Source of the DNA: Kordia sp. TARA_039_SRF
GTDB lineage: Bacteria > Bacteroidota > Bacteroidia > Flavobacteriales > Flavobacteriaceae
DNA length: 64,000 bases
Direction: 5' to 3'
Assembly (NCBI GenBank): GCA_006383075.2
Contig: SMNH02000012.1
Coordinates: 62,001 to 126,000, forward strand
Shown in pieces: positions 16,099 to 25,065 of the stretch. A model generated the notes under the pieces. The model did not search any database. It was given only the letters and a program-made list of their open reading frames with translations, and had not been told where the DNA came from. Numbering within the stretch: the first letter of the stretch is position 1; each line of letters begins with the position of its first letter. A program made the translations under genes and the position numbers.

Positions 16099-17072
16099 TA
16101 GTCAAGCGATTGATTTTGCTTTGCAGCGTTTTTCAACAATTCTTCAAACTCTTCTGGCGATAAGTTTCCATAGTAGAAATTAATCGGATTGATTTTTTGA
16201 CCATTTTTACGAATTTCATAGTGCAAATGCGGTGCTTGCGAGCGTCCTGTGCTTCCTACAAAACCAATCAAATCGCCGCGTTTTACTTTTTTTCCTTTGC
16301 GAACGTTGTATCGGCTCAAATGTGCATATAAAGAAACATAACCATAGCCATGGTCAATACGAATATGCTTTCCAAATCCTGATGAAGCATTATCGGCACG
16401 TACCACAACTCCATCTCCAGAAGCATATACAGGCGTTCCTCTTGGTGCCGTAAAGTCCATTCCCCAATGCATTTTTCGTGCCTTTGTAAATGGATCGCTT
16501 CGGAAACCATAACCAGAAGCCATACGTGTTAAATCTTCGTTATTTACAGGTTGAATCGCAGGAATAGATGCTAAAAGTTTTTCTTTGTCTTCCGCAAGTT
16601 TTGCAATTTCATCCAACGATTTTGAATGGACAATCAAGCGTTTTTGTAATTTTTCCAATTCTTTGGTAGTAGATACTAGCAAATCGGCATTTTCATAATT
16701 ATATAAGGCTTCGTATCGGTTCACACCACCAAAACCGGCTTTGCGTTGTTCTTCAGGAATCGGATTGGCTTCAAAATACAAACGATAAATATTATTGTCG
16801 CGTTCTTCCAAGTTTGCCAACACAGCTTGCGCTTGAGTCATTTTCTTATTAAGCAATTTGTATTGCAATTGCATTTGCGTCAACTCGCGTTTCAGCATCT
16901 TCTCTTTTGGCGTTTCGAGTGCAGTATTAAACATGATAGTTACCAAAATAAAAGAGCACAAAACAACAGCGGCTACAAACAAAACCATCACGCCAATTTT
17001 GCGTCCGCGCTTTGTCTCAATCTTCCGATATGACAATGTTTCTGAATCGTAATAATATTTTACCTTACTCAT
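16098..17072 (-). CDS. M23-family zinc peptidase (cell-wall endopeptidase)
   Basis: 324 residues. A cytoplasmic N-terminus (KVKYYYDSETLSYRKIE) is followed by one membrane helix at about 27-49 and a coiled coil at about 55-110. The LytM/M23 domain is at about 190-300, with the zinc ligands in HWGMD and the HLHYE motif. It should cleave peptidoglycan crosslinks in the periplasm. Members with this layout take part in cell division or shape. The alanyl-tRNA synthetase gene is divergent upstream. Confidence 0.92.
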   Translation of the reverse strand: MSKVKYYYDSETLSYRKIETKRGRKIGVMVLFVAAVVLCSFILVTIMFNTALETPKEKMLKRELTQMQLQYKLLNKKMTQAQAVLANLEERDNNIYRLYFEANPIPEEQRKAGFGGVNRYEALYNYENADLLVSTTKELEKLQKRLIVHSKSLDEIAKLAEDKEKLLASIPAIQPVNNEDLTRMASGYGFRSDPFTKARKMHWGMDFTAPRGTPVYASGDGVVVRADNASSGFGKHIRIDHGYGYVSLYAHLSRYNVRKGKKVKRGDLIGFVGSTGRSQAPHLHYEIRKNGQKINPINFYYGNLSPEEFEELLKNAAKQNQSLD

Positions 17073-17245
17073 TTCTTAATTTATACTATTTTTGTACAGT
17101 TTTTCGTGAAAATAGTTCGCGACAAACTTGTGAAACAAACAAATATAGCTATAGTTTTACAGTTTTTAGAAATTTTAAAGTAGCTTAAGATAATTTTAAT
17201 AATACAAAAGAAGTATCTGGCGAGCTGAACATAAAAATATAACAC

Positions 17246-19858
17246 ATGAAATCTCAAGATATCAGAGCGAAATTTTTGGAGTTTTTTGAATCTAAAAAAC
17301 ATCAAATTGTACCATCAGCACCAATGGTACTAAAAAACGATCCTACGTTGATGTTTATTAACTCTGGAATGGCGCCTTTTAAAGAATACTTCTTAGGAAA
17401 TGGAACGCCAAAAAGCAACCGTATTGCCGATACTCAAAAATGTTTACGCGTTAGCGGAAAGCACAACGACTTGGAAGAAGTTGGGTATGATACCTATCAT
17501 CACACCATGTTTGAAATGTTGGGAAACTGGAGTTTTGGCGATTATTTTAAGAAAGAAGCGATTACGTGGGCGTGGGAATTATTAACAGAAGTTTATAAAA
17601 TTGATAAAGATATTTTGTATGTGACTGTTTTTGAAGGAAGCGACGAAGACGGATTGCAACTCGATCAAGAAGCATACGATTTGTGGAAAGAAATTGTCCC
17701 TGAAGAGCGCATTTTGATGGGAAATAAAAAAGACAATTTCTGGGAAATGGGAAGCCAAGGACCGTGCGGACCGTGTTCTGAAATTCATGTTGATATTCGT
17801 TCTGAAGAAGAAAAAGCAAAAATTTCGGGTGCCGAATTGGTCAATCAAGATCATCCGCAAGTCGTGGAAATTTGGAACTTGGTATTTATGCAATACAATC
17901 GAAAAGCAGACAAATCGCTTGAAAAATTACCTGCACAACACGTAGACACTGGAATGGGATTTGAGCGTTTGTGCATGGTGTTGCAAGATGTAAAATCAAA
18001 TTACGATACCGATGTTTTTACGCCAATTATTCGTGAGATTGAAGCAATTACCAATACGGAATACGGAAAAAATGAAAAAACTGATGTTGCTATTCGTGTC
18101 ATTGCTGATCATGTACGTGCGGTTTCATTTTCGATTGCTGATGGACAATTGCCAAGCAACAATACTGCGGGATATGTAATTCGTCGAATTCTACGTCGTG
18201 CTGTGCGTTACGGATTTACGTTCTTAAACAAAAAAGAGCCGTTTATCTATCGTTTGGTAGAGGTGTTGGATAAAAAAATGGGCAAAGCGTTTCCTGAAAT
18301 CAAAGAGCAAAAACAACTGATTCAAAATGTGATTAAAGAAGAAGAAGCTTCGTTTTTACGCACGTTGGATCAAGGTTTAGTATTGCTCGATCGTGTGATG
18401 AAAAACGTAAAAGGCACAGAAGTTTCTGGAAAAAAAGTATTTGAACTCAAAGATACCTACGGTTTTCCTGAAGATTTAACCGAGTTGATTCTGAAAGAAA
18501 ATAATCTCACCTATAATCATGAGCAATTCAACAAGCTTTTAGAAGAACAAAAAGGAAAAGGTCGTGAAGCAACGGCAATTCAAACAGACGATTGGGTAAC
18601 GATTATCGAAGACGAAGATGAAGAATTCGTAGGCTATGACACGTTGGAAGTAAACGTAAAACTGGTAAAATATCGTAAAATAGAGACCAAAAAAGATGGT
18701 GTTCAGTATCAATTGGTGTTCAATTTGACGCCTTTTTACCCAGAAGGTGGTGGACAAGTAGGCGATAAAGGGTATTTAAAATCGCAAGATGGTGATACGG
18801 TGTATATCATCGACACGAAAAAAGAAAACAATTTAATTGTTCATATCGCTAAAACATTGCCAAAAAAGTTAGATGCTACGTTTAAAGCAGTGGTTGATGA
18901 AAAACAGCGTATACGTACTGCGGCAAATCACACAGCGACACACTTATTGCATCAAGCGTTGCGCGAAGTGTTGGGAACACATGTGGAACAAAAAGGTTCG
19001 GCAGTACACTCTAAATATTTACGATTCGACTTTTCGCATTTCTCAAAACTAACTGTAGAGGAATTACGTGATGTAGAAGACTTCGTAAATGCCCGCATTG
19101 AAGGAAAGTTACCGTTAGTTGAAAAACGCAATCAGCCTATCGAAGAAGCGATGGCAGAAGGCGCTATTGGATTGTTTGGCGAAAAATACGGTGATACGGT
19201 TCGTTCTGTACGTTTTGGACAATCGATTGAATTATGCGGTGGAACGCATGTAGAAAACACGGCAGATATTTGGCATTTCAAAATAAAATCGGAAGGCGCG
19301 GTTGCCGCAGGAATTCGACGAATTGAAGCAATTACCTACGATGCGACGAAAGAGTTTTACTTTGAAAACAATCGTGCGTATTATGAAATCAAAGATGCTT
19401 TAAACAATCCAAAAGATGCGGTGAAAGCTGTGGCAGATTTAAAAGATGAAAACGCCAAACTCAAAAAGCAGATTGAAGATTTACTCAAAGAAAAAGCAAA
19501 AAATCTAAAAGGCGAATTAAAGCAAGAGTTGGAAGAAATTAACGGCGTTCAGTTTTTAGCGAAAAAAGTAGATTTAGATCAAAACGGCATCAAAAACCTA
19601 GCGTTTGAGTTGGGCGGAGAAATTAATAACTTATTCTTATTCTTTGCTACGGCAACCGAAAATAAAGCGATGTTAACCTGCTATATTTCAAAAGAATTGG
19701 CAGCAGAACGCGGTTACGATGCTGGAAAAGTAGTGCGTGAATTAGGAAAACTCATTCACGGCGGCGGCGGCGGACAACCATTTTTTGCAACGGCTGGAGG
19801 AAAAAATCCTGGCGGAATTCCAAAAGTATTGGAGCGCGTTCGTGAGTATGTGAAATAA
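17246..19858 (+). CDS. alaS: Alanine--tRNA ligase
   Basis: 870 residues, full family length. The class II catalytic domain begins [17 protein letters not shown] and has the segment [14 protein letters not shown]. The editing domain carries HTATH near residue 561 and the CGGTH motif near 665, which together bind zinc. The C-terminal coiled coil and the DHHA1 domain follow ([17 protein letters not shown]). It charges tRNA-Ala and clears mis-charged Ser or Gly. It is divergent from the M23 gene and has no obvious riboswitch or T-box upstream. Confidence 0.98.
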   Translation: MKSQDIRAKFLEFFESKKHQIVPSAPMVLKNDPTLMFINSGMAPFKEYFLGNGTPKSNRIADTQKCLRVSGKHNDLEEVGYDTYHHTMFEMLGNWSFGDYFKKEAITWAWELLTEVYKIDKDILYVTVFEGSDEDGLQLDQEAYDLWKEIVPEERILMGNKKDNFWEMGSQGPCGPCSEIHVDIRSEEEKAKISGAELVNQDHPQVVEIWNLVFMQYNRKADKSLEKLPAQHVDTGMGFERLCMVLQDVKSNYDTDVFTPIIREIEAITNTEYGKNEKTDVAIRVIADHVRAVSFSIADGQLPSNNTAGYVIRRILRRAVRYGFTFLNKKEPFIYRLVEVLDKKMGKAFPEIKEQKQLIQNVIKEEEASFLRTLDQGLVLLDRVMKNVKGTEVSGKKVFELKDTYGFPEDLTELILKENNLTYNHEQFNKLLEEQKGKGREATAIQTDDWVTIIEDEDEEFVGYDTLEVNVKLVKYRKIETKKDGVQYQLVFNLTPFYPEGGGQVGDKGYLKSQDGDTVYIIDTKKENNLIVHIAKTLPKKLDATFKAVVDEKQRIRTAANHTATHLLHQALREVLGTHVEQKGSAVHSKYLRFDFSHFSKLTVEELRDVEDFVNARIEGKLPLVEKRNQPIEEAMAEGAIGLFGEKYGDTVRSVRFGQSIELCGGTHVENTADIWHFKIKSEGAVAAGIRRIEAITYDATKEFYFENNRAYYEIKDALNNPKDAVKAVADLKDENAKLKKQIEDLLKEKAKNLKGELKQELEEINGVQFLAKKVDLDQNGIKNLAFELGGEINNLFLFFATATENKAMLTCYISKELAAERGYDAGKVVRELGKLIHGGGGGQPFFATAGGKNPGGIPKVLERVREYVK

Positions 19859-19966
19859 TCGATTAAAAACGCAAGTTCAACCATTTTCTATAGTGTAAAA
19901 GGATTTTTTTTAGAAAGAAACTTATATTGCATTCTCGTAAAACTGAAAATAATATAGAATAGCCCA

Positions 19967-20365
19967 ATGAAAAAAATGTATATCCTTGTATTGGCACTGT
20001 TGTTTGCAACGCCAATATTCGCACAAGAAAACACAAAAAAAGACGAAAAAAACGACGATGTGTATGTTTGGTGTGTCATGCCTAATAAAAAAGGAAAATG
20101 GTACAAGTTGGAAAAACCAACGACCAAAGTTGTAACCGATTTTCAAGATAAGCTCATCTATCTTGAGCTGCTAAATCCGTACGATATTGTTGAAAAAGGA
20201 AAGCTAGATCGCGCTACGAGTGATGCCATTTTAAAAATGGAAAAAATCAAAGGTGTGACCTACGAAAGCAAAGAATTAGTCGGATTTACACAAGGAATGA
20301 AAAACAGGCTAAACTTGATGTATCACATTGCTAAAAGAGCCGCAGAAGCCAAAGAAAAGCAGTAA
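19967..20365 (+). CDS. Small secreted protein, unknown function
   Basis: 132 residues with a clear signal peptide (MKKMYILVLALLFATPIFAQ). The mature part is charged and mainly helical towards the end (GMKNRLNLMYHIAKRAAEAKEKQ) and has one cysteine in VWCVMPNKKGKWYKL. The family is not recognised. The next gene (GSCFA) starts two bases after its stop, so the two are probably co-expressed. Confidence 0.65.
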   Translation: MKKMYILVLALLFATPIFAQENTKKDEKNDDVYVWCVMPNKKGKWYKLEKPTTKVVTDFQDKLIYLELLNPYDIVEKGKLDRATSDAILKMEKIKGVTYESKELVGFTQGMKNRLNLMYHIAKRAAEAKEKQ

Positions 20366-20367
20366 AG

Positions 20368-21318
20368 ATGCAATTGCAAACCAACATTCCGTTTGTAAAA
20401 GAACCATATAACCCAATAAGTTATGATTCCCATATCTGCTTATTGGGTTCTTGTTTTTCGGAACATATTGGTGAAAAATTAGCGTATTACAAATTCAACA
20501 CGTTTCAAAATCCGTTTGGAATTTTATTTCATCCAAAAGCGATTGAAAATCTCATTGTAAAAGCCATCAATCAAGAGACTTTTACAGAAAACGATATTTT
20601 TTATCAAAACGAACGTTGGCATTGTTTTGAAGCGCATTCTGAGTTGAGTCACGAAAACAAAGAAACGGTTTTACAGCGACTCAATGCTGCGATTGCACAA
20701 ACGTATCAAACTTTGCAAGAAGCTTCTCATATCATCATTACGTTGGGCACAGCGTGGGTTTATCGTTTTATAGAAACGGATATGCTTGTTGCGAATTGTC
20801 ACAAAGTCCCACAAAAGCAATTTTTAAAAGAATTATTGTCGGTCGATGAAGTGGCTGCCAGTGTTGAAAATTGTATTGCGCTGCTAAAAAGTTTCAATCC
20901 GAAATTGACAATTGTGTTTACGGTTTCGCCTGTGCGACATGTAAAAGATGGTTTTGTGGAAAATCAACAAAGCAAAGCGCATTTGTTAGCGGGAATTCAT
21001 CAGCACATTTCCAAACGTGAGCATATTCATTACTTTCCTTCTTACGAATTGATGATGGACGAACTACGCGATTATCGTTTTTATGCAGATGATATGTTGC
21101 ATCCAAATACCTTGGCGGTGAATTATATTTGGGAAAAATTTCAACACGCTTGGATTTCTCACGAAAGTGAACCAACCATGGAAACCGTAGCAAGCATTCA
21201 AAAAGGATTGTCGCACAAACCGTTCAATCCGAATTCGGAACAGCATCAGAAATTTTTAGTCAATCTTCACACTAAAATTGAAAAACTGCAACAAGAGTTT
21301 TCTTTTATAAAATTTTAA
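20368..21318 (+). CDS. GSCFA-domain protein (SGNH-hydrolase-like)
   Basis: 316 residues. The family signature appears at about residues 26-32 as LLGSCFSEHIG, followed by KFNTFQNPFGILFHP, ITLGTAWVYR, TVSPVRHVKDGF, and the late block YRFYADDMLHPN with the Asp/His pair expected of an SGNH-type site. The domain is thought to be a serine esterase or acyltransferase-like fold, and its substrate is unknown. The start is two bases after the preceding stop. There is no signal peptide, so it is cytoplasmic. Confidence 0.9.
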   Translation: MQLQTNIPFVKEPYNPISYDSHICLLGSCFSEHIGEKLAYYKFNTFQNPFGILFHPKAIENLIVKAINQETFTENDIFYQNERWHCFEAHSELSHENKETVLQRLNAAIAQTYQTLQEASHIIITLGTAWVYRFIETDMLVANCHKVPQKQFLKELLSVDEVAASVENCIALLKSFNPKLTIVFTVSPVRHVKDGFVENQQSKAHLLAGIHQHISKREHIHYFPSYELMMDELRDYRFYADDMLHPNTLAVNYIWEKFQHAWISHESEPTMETVASIQKGLSHKPFNPNSEQHQKFLVNLHTKIEKLQQEFSFIKF

Positions 21319-21422
21319 CAAATTAGCGTGTAACTTATTAATTTATAGTTAAGTACGGGGAAACCATACTTTTTGATATTTTCTTTCAAGTAATTTTATG
21401 TAGAACTAAAAATTTAATAATT

Positions 21423-21596
21423 ATGAAAAAGAAAGGAATCAAAAACTTACGATTAAACAAAAATTCTGTGTCGGTTTTAAACGAAGCTGCAAGAATTAAA
21501 GGAGGAAACAACACGGCATTGTGTACAGGATTGGCTGGCTCATGCTGGTGCAATGTAACGGTGACAGATTGTTATCCATGTCCAGGAGAAAGATAG
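21423..21596 (+). CDS. RiPP precursor peptide, class I lanthipeptide-like, five cysteines
   Basis: 57 residues. The leader contains KNLRLNKNSVSVLNEAARIK, close to the Bacteroidota lanthipeptide leader pattern (L-x-LNK-x-S/T-I/V-x-x-L). It ends with Gly-Gly at residues 27-28, a cleavage site for a C39-type peptidase/ABC exporter. The 29-residue core has Cys at 34, 41, 43, 50 and 53 and five Ser/Thr, enough for lanthionine or disulfide formation. No LanB/LanC/LanM or exporter gene is in the window, so any processing must come from elsewhere. A weak terminator separates it from a second, broken precursor. This is a family resemblance by eye, not a search result. Confidence 0.8.
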   Translation: MKKKGIKNLRLNKNSVSVLNEAARIKGGNNTALCTGLAGSCWCNVTVTDCYPCPGER

Positions 21597-21605
21597 AACA
21601 AACAA

Positions 21606-21643
21606 ACAGTAAAGCGAATTTAATTTTGTTTTGCTGTTTTTTT
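21606..21643 (+). terminator. Probable terminator between the two precursor genes
   Basis: ACAGTAAAGC can pair with GTTTTGCTGT (two G-U pairs) over a 12-base loop, followed by T7. The long loop makes it a moderate candidate. Confidence 0.5.
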
Positions 21644-21674
21644 AATTGTGATGAATTCATAAAAAAGAAAAACC

Positions 21675-21876
21675 ATGAAAAAGAAAAGTTTAAAAAATTT
21701 ACAACTACGAAAAAGTTCAATTTCAATTTTGGAAAATCTATCTGTAAAAGGAGGAAATACCTATGATAGCCGAATGAATCATTTGCCCTGAACCAGATAC
21801 GGAAGGAGCAGGTTGTAATACGAATGCAACAGGCTGTCAAACATTTGCTTCCTACTGTGATTGTGGAACGTACTAG
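21675..21876 (+). pseudogene. RiPP precursor gene disrupted by a one-base frameshift in the core
   Basis: The ATG at 21675 opens a leader very like its neighbour (KNLQLRKSSISILENLSVK, then Gly-Gly). After NTYDSRMNHLP the frame hits TGA at 21789-21791. The +1 frame from about 21772 continues without a stop as IICPEPDTEGAGCNTNATGC and ends YCDCGTY with TAG at 21874-21876. Joining the frames by removing one base near 21768-21775 gives a precursor of about 66 residues with five core cysteines, like the first copy. It is either a true loss of function, a sequencing or assembly error, or, less likely, programmed frameshifting. Confidence 0.75.
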
Positions 21877-21899
21877 AGAATAGTAAACCTTAATGATAC

Positions 21900-21935
21900 A
21901 CTGTCTCAAGAGTTAAACTTTTGAGGCAGTTTTTT
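21900..21935 (+). terminator. Rho-independent terminator after the precursor pair
   Basis: ACTGTCTCAA pairs with TTGAGGCAGT (one G-U), loop of 11 bases, then a T-run of six. Confidence 0.85.
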
Positions 21936-22036
21936 GTTCCTGAAAACCGAAGTAAGCTTCATTAGTGAGTGTAGAAAAGTTGTAAAATGATTTATTATGA
22001 GTATACTTGTAAGAATATCATTTAAAATTATATTGG

Positions 22037-22234
22037 ATGAAAGTAAAACATATTATTGCCATATTTCTTTTGGGGATTTTGATAACTATTGTCGGCTCAT
22101 TGTTTAAAATACAACACTGGCCGTACGGTGGAGAATTGCTCACAGCAGGTTCACTCGCAGAAAGTTTGGCAATACTATTAGGAATATGGAAATTGTTTTC
22201 TACTAAAAAGTTTCAAGACTTCTTGAATAGTTAA
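22037..22234 (+). CDS. Mini membrane protein resembling the N-terminus of GldL
   Basis: 65 residues with two membrane helices. The segment GSLFKIQHWPYGGELLTAG is very close to the start of GldL, the type IX secretion/gliding motor protein. GldL has about 200 residues and a long cytoplasmic part that is absent here. It is therefore a stand-alone GldL-N-like protein. It is unlikely to act as the motor itself because it lacks the rest of GldL. It lies between the RiPP precursors and the hydroxylase, convergent with the latter with two bases between the stops. Confidence 0.75.
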   Translation: MKVKHIIAIFLLGILITIVGSLFKIQHWPYGGELLTAGSLAESLAILLGIWKLFSTKKFQDFLNS

Positions 22235-22236
22235 AA

Positions 22237-23979
22237 CTAGTTAGCAACCAATTCAATACCGTCTGCAATTAAATGTGCGATACTTGGGCGTTCTTTTTGC
22301 ATTGCTTCCAAACGGTTTATGATATTTGTGGCTAGTGAATTTTTATCTAAAGTCAACTCATACAGCTCTATCAACAACAGCCAATCTTTAGGGTGATTTG
22401 CAGTAAGTTCGTCAAAAATATGTGGTAAAGAAACGTTATTGTCTTTTCCAGTTCTATAATCTCGAACTTGCATATACAATCTTTCAAGCGCTTCATCTTC
22501 TTTCGATTTCGGAACTTTTACGGTTAATGTGTTCGATTTAAAATGCATCGAATCAAACGAATTATAATCTGCTGCACCTGCATATGCGGACACAATTTTT
22601 TTCCCTAATGCCAAATCAAACGTACCGTATTCTGGTTTAAATAAGACGCTATTGCCATACGTTACGGTACAATCGGTAAACTGAATCAAAATCAATTTTC
22701 CGTTAAGATTTCGAATTCCTGTTACGTTCAAACCATCTACTTTGATGCCGCTTTCATATTCGAACGAAATACGCTCACCATCATAAAAATTATACGCTTT
22801 TAAATCGCGCGGACTCATATCTTCAATCGCTAAATTGATACCTTTTAATTTACCCAAAGGCGAACTAAAACCGTGTGGATGCATGGTAATTCCGTGACCA
22901 ATCAATTCCTTCTCCCGATTCGATAAGGCAGTAGGTCCTTCCGTTCTAAAAAAGACCACTTCGTTATCTTCATTCGTAATCATTTCGGTAAATACGCCCG
23001 AAACTTGCAAGCCTGTACTGAGTTCAATTGTTCCAATCTTTTTTGACTCAATCAACTTTCGCAAGCCCCGAAAGCCACCTTTTCGCAATGCCATGGTTTG
23101 TGCAAACTCTTCCAAAACTTGCATCAAATATGAAAAATCGGGTGTAACGTACAATTGTGGTTGTGGTTTGGTGATGTCAAACTCTTGATACGCCGCATCA
23201 ACCGAATAGGGAAGTTTTTTCACTTCATCGGTCATGCACCATTTGCTTTCGCCGATAGAAGACAACAAACCTGCGCCATAAATCTTCGGATTGTCCACAT
23301 TGCCAATTAGACCGTATTCTACGGTCCACCAATGTAAATTACGAATCATAGCCATTTCTGATAATTCAACTTTTTTTGCTTGTAATTCGTTAACGCGATT
23401 TTCGGCTGCTTCAATTTCAGCAGTTGTAGAACCTGGTGCTTCTTTTAAAATAGACAACTTTCGTACAGCTTCATACATATCATTGTCATGGGAAGACAAA
23501 ATGGCTTTGGCGCCAATTTCTCCAAAACGACGTAAATATTCTGCATAATCTGGATTGGCAATAATAGGCGCATGTCCCGCCGCTTCGTGAATAATATCGG
23601 GTGCTGGTGTGTATGAAATATGTTCCAATTGACGAATATCACTCGCAATCACCAATACTTTATACGCTTGAAATTCCATAAATGCGTTTGGCGGAATAAA
23701 ACCATCAACGGCAACGGCTGCCCAACCAATTTCCTTTAAAATTCGATTCATACCATACATGCTTGGAATGCTATCGATGGAAATTCCTGTTTTTTGCAAA
23801 CCTTCTAAGTACGAATCGTGTGCAACATGTCGCAAATATGAAACACTCTTTCGCATCACATAGCGCCAAACGGCTTGATTAATCGGAGTGTATTCGTCAT
23901 AATTTTGCGGTTTGATATATTGTTGCAAATGTGGCGGAAGTCTGTCTAATAAAGGATTGGTTTCAATATTCTCGTTCAT
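22237..23979 (-). CDS. phhA: Aromatic amino acid hydroxylase (phenylalanine 4-monooxygenase type)
   Basis: 580 residues from the ATG at 23977-23979. A GTG five codons upstream is less likely. The pterin-dependent hydroxylase core is in the first half. The iron-binding HEAAGH is at residues 131-136 and the third ligand is probably the Glu of WWTVEYGLIG near 223. The enzyme hydroxylates phenylalanine to tyrosine with tetrahydropterin and oxygen. The last roughly 280 residues form an extra domain that simple bacterial PhhA (about 260-300 residues) lacks. It is divergent from the TetR gene next to the paa cluster, which suggests joint control of aromatic catabolism. A good promoter lies in the divergent gap. 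Confidence 0.88.
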   Translation of the reverse strand: MNENIETNPLLDRLPPHLQQYIKPQNYDEYTPINQAVWRYVMRKSVSYLRHVAHDSYLEGLQKTGISIDSIPSMYGMNRILKEIGWAAVAVDGFIPPNAFMEFQAYKVLVIASDIRQLEHISYTPAPDIIHEAAGHAPIIANPDYAEYLRRFGEIGAKAILSSHDNDMYEAVRKLSILKEAPGSTTAEIEAAENRVNELQAKKVELSEMAMIRNLHWWTVEYGLIGNVDNPKIYGAGLLSSIGESKWCMTDEVKKLPYSVDAAYQEFDITKPQPQLYVTPDFSYLMQVLEEFAQTMALRKGGFRGLRKLIESKKIGTIELSTGLQVSGVFTEMITNEDNEVVFFRTEGPTALSNREKELIGHGITMHPHGFSSPLGKLKGINLAIEDMSPRDLKAYNFYDGERISFEYESGIKVDGLNVTGIRNLNGKLILIQFTDCTVTYGNSVLFKPEYGTFDLALGKKIVSAYAGAADYNSFDSMHFKSNTLTVKVPKSKEDEALERLYMQVRDYRTGKDNNVSLPHIFDELTANHPKDWLLLIELYELTLDKNSLATNIINRLEAMQKERPSIAHLIADGIELVAN

Positions 23980-23993
23980 GAGGCAAATTTTCA

Positions 23994-24025
23994 CAAAGCT
24001 ATTAAAACATCAAATAGGATGACAA
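23994..24025 (-). promoter_or_regulatory. Predicted promoter of the hydroxylase gene
   Basis: On the minus strand TAGCTTTG (23994-24001) matches the -7 consensus, with TTG (24023-24025) 21 bases upstream as -33. Confidence 0.55.
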
Positions 24026-24088
24026 TAAAATATAGAAATTCAACGTATTTTATAAAATATGTATCTTCACCATAAAAAAGTTGCTATC

Positions 24089-24667
24089 ATGCCGCAAAAA
24101 CCAACAACACGGAAAGAAGAAATAGTACAAACAGCGGAATTGCTTTTTAAAAAGAAAGGCTACAGTGCTGTAACCATGCGCGACATCGCGCAAGCTATGG
24201 GAATCAAAGCGGCGAGTTTGTATAATCACATTCAATCCAAGCAAGAAATTTTGGCGGATATCATCATGAAAATTGGTGAGCAATTTACCGCAGGAATGGC
24301 AGAAATCGTAGCGATGGAGGAAGCGACAAGTATTGAAAAGCTTGAGCGAATCATCAAACTACATGTGCAAATTACAATGGAAAATCCTTCCCGAATGGCA
24401 ACCATGAACAACGATTGGATGCATTTAGAAGAAAAACTCGATTACTATTTGCAACTACGTCATAACTACGAAGAAAGCTTTCGTCAAATTCTAACAGAAG
24501 GCATTACAAAAGGAGAAATTAAAGATGTAAATCCTGAAATCATACTCTTTTCCATTCTTTCCACATTACGTTCCTTATACCTTTGGATTCCTAAAAGAGA
24601 TGAAATTATAAAACAAGATTTGCTTGGGAAATTAAGTCAAGTGCTACTTACAGGGGTTGTTTTATAA
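24089..24667 (+). CDS. TetR-family regulator, probable phenylacetate repressor (PaaR-like)
   Basis: 192 residues starting at MPQKPTTRKEEI. An ATG ten codons upstream lies in a poorer context. The DNA-binding domain reads TAELLFKKKGYSAVTMRDIA with the recognition helix in IKAASLYNHIQSKQEIL. The C-terminal half is a typical TetR effector domain. It lies upstream of the paa cluster, and TetR-type PaaR proteins control this pathway in many bacteria with phenylacetyl-CoA as inducer. A 20-bp palindrome overlaps the paaE promoter and is its likely target. Between the two lies a RiPP precursor gene with its own promoter and terminator. Confidence 0.85.
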   Translation: MPQKPTTRKEEIVQTAELLFKKKGYSAVTMRDIAQAMGIKAASLYNHIQSKQEILADIIMKIGEQFTAGMAEIVAMEEATSIEKLERIIKLHVQITMENPSRMATMNNDWMHLEEKLDYYLQLRHNYEESFRQILTEGITKGEIKDVNPEIILFSILSTLRSLYLWIPKRDEIIKQDLLGKLSQVLLTGVVL

Positions 24668-24750
24668 TTATGGTAAACCTGTAAAGCATTGATAGACTTT
24701 GCATTAACAATTCTACTGTAAAGCCTTCCTTTAACAAGTGTAATCTTACG

Positions 24751-24758
24751 TATCTTTG
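24751..24758 (+). promoter_or_regulatory. Promoter of the third RiPP precursor, -7 box
   Basis: TATCTTTG fits TAnnTTTG exactly, 28 bases before the precursor ATG. The -33 region (CTTTAAC) is weak. Confidence 0.55.
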
Positions 24759-24786
24759 TGTCAATTAATTAAAAACCCATTTCTTA

Positions 24787-24966
24787 ATGAAAAGAAAACT
24801 TACCAACGATTTGAGGTTGAACAAACGTTCTGTCTCAAATCTAAATGCTATTGTTGCTGGTGGACCGCCTCCTCCGCCAGGAAGTAACTCATGTGTAGGA
24901 GTGCAAACATGTCTTACCTGTGAAGGCAATACATGTGAGCAGACATGTGACAGAACTTGTACCTAA
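24787..24966 (+). CDS. RiPP precursor peptide with six Ser/Thr-Cys pairs
   Basis: 59 residues. The leader MKRKLTNDLRLNKRSVSNL has the LNK-x-S-V-x-x-L pattern shared with the two precursors at 21.4-21.9 kb. It ends AIVAGG, so Gly-Gly is at 25-26. The core begins with five prolines. In the last 25 residues every cysteine (36, 42, 45, 50, 54, 58) is directly preceded by Ser or Thr: SC, TC, TC, TC, TC, TC. No modifying enzyme or exporter is adjacent. The gene stands between the TetR regulator and paaE, with its own promoter and terminator, so it is transcriptionally separate from phenylacetate genes. Lanthionine, thiazoline or disulfide chemistry is possible and cannot be chosen from sequence alone. 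Confidence 0.8.
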   Translation: MKRKLTNDLRLNKRSVSNLNAIVAGGPPPPPGSNSCVGVQTCLTCEGNTCEQTCDRTCT

Positions 24967-24996
24967 ACTATTTTATTTAGATGCAATAAAACCATG

Positions 24997-25026
24997 AAAG
25001 AGCCTTTATGTAAGGGCTCTTTTTTT
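24997..25026 (+). terminator. Rho-independent terminator after the third precursor
   Basis: AAAGAGCC pairs with GGCTCTTT, and the stem extends inward (TTTA/TAAG with one G-U). A T-run follows. It insulates the precursor from the paa promoter 40 bases on. Confidence 0.9.
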
Positions 25027-25065
25027 ATGTAAACAACTGATTGATAATATTTAACAAAAATTTAG

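Noticed and set aside
21768-21795. Programmed ribosomal frameshift in the second precursor
   Set aside because: No slippery heptamer or strong downstream structure stands at the junction, so a mutation or sequencing error is simpler. Kept only as a remote option.
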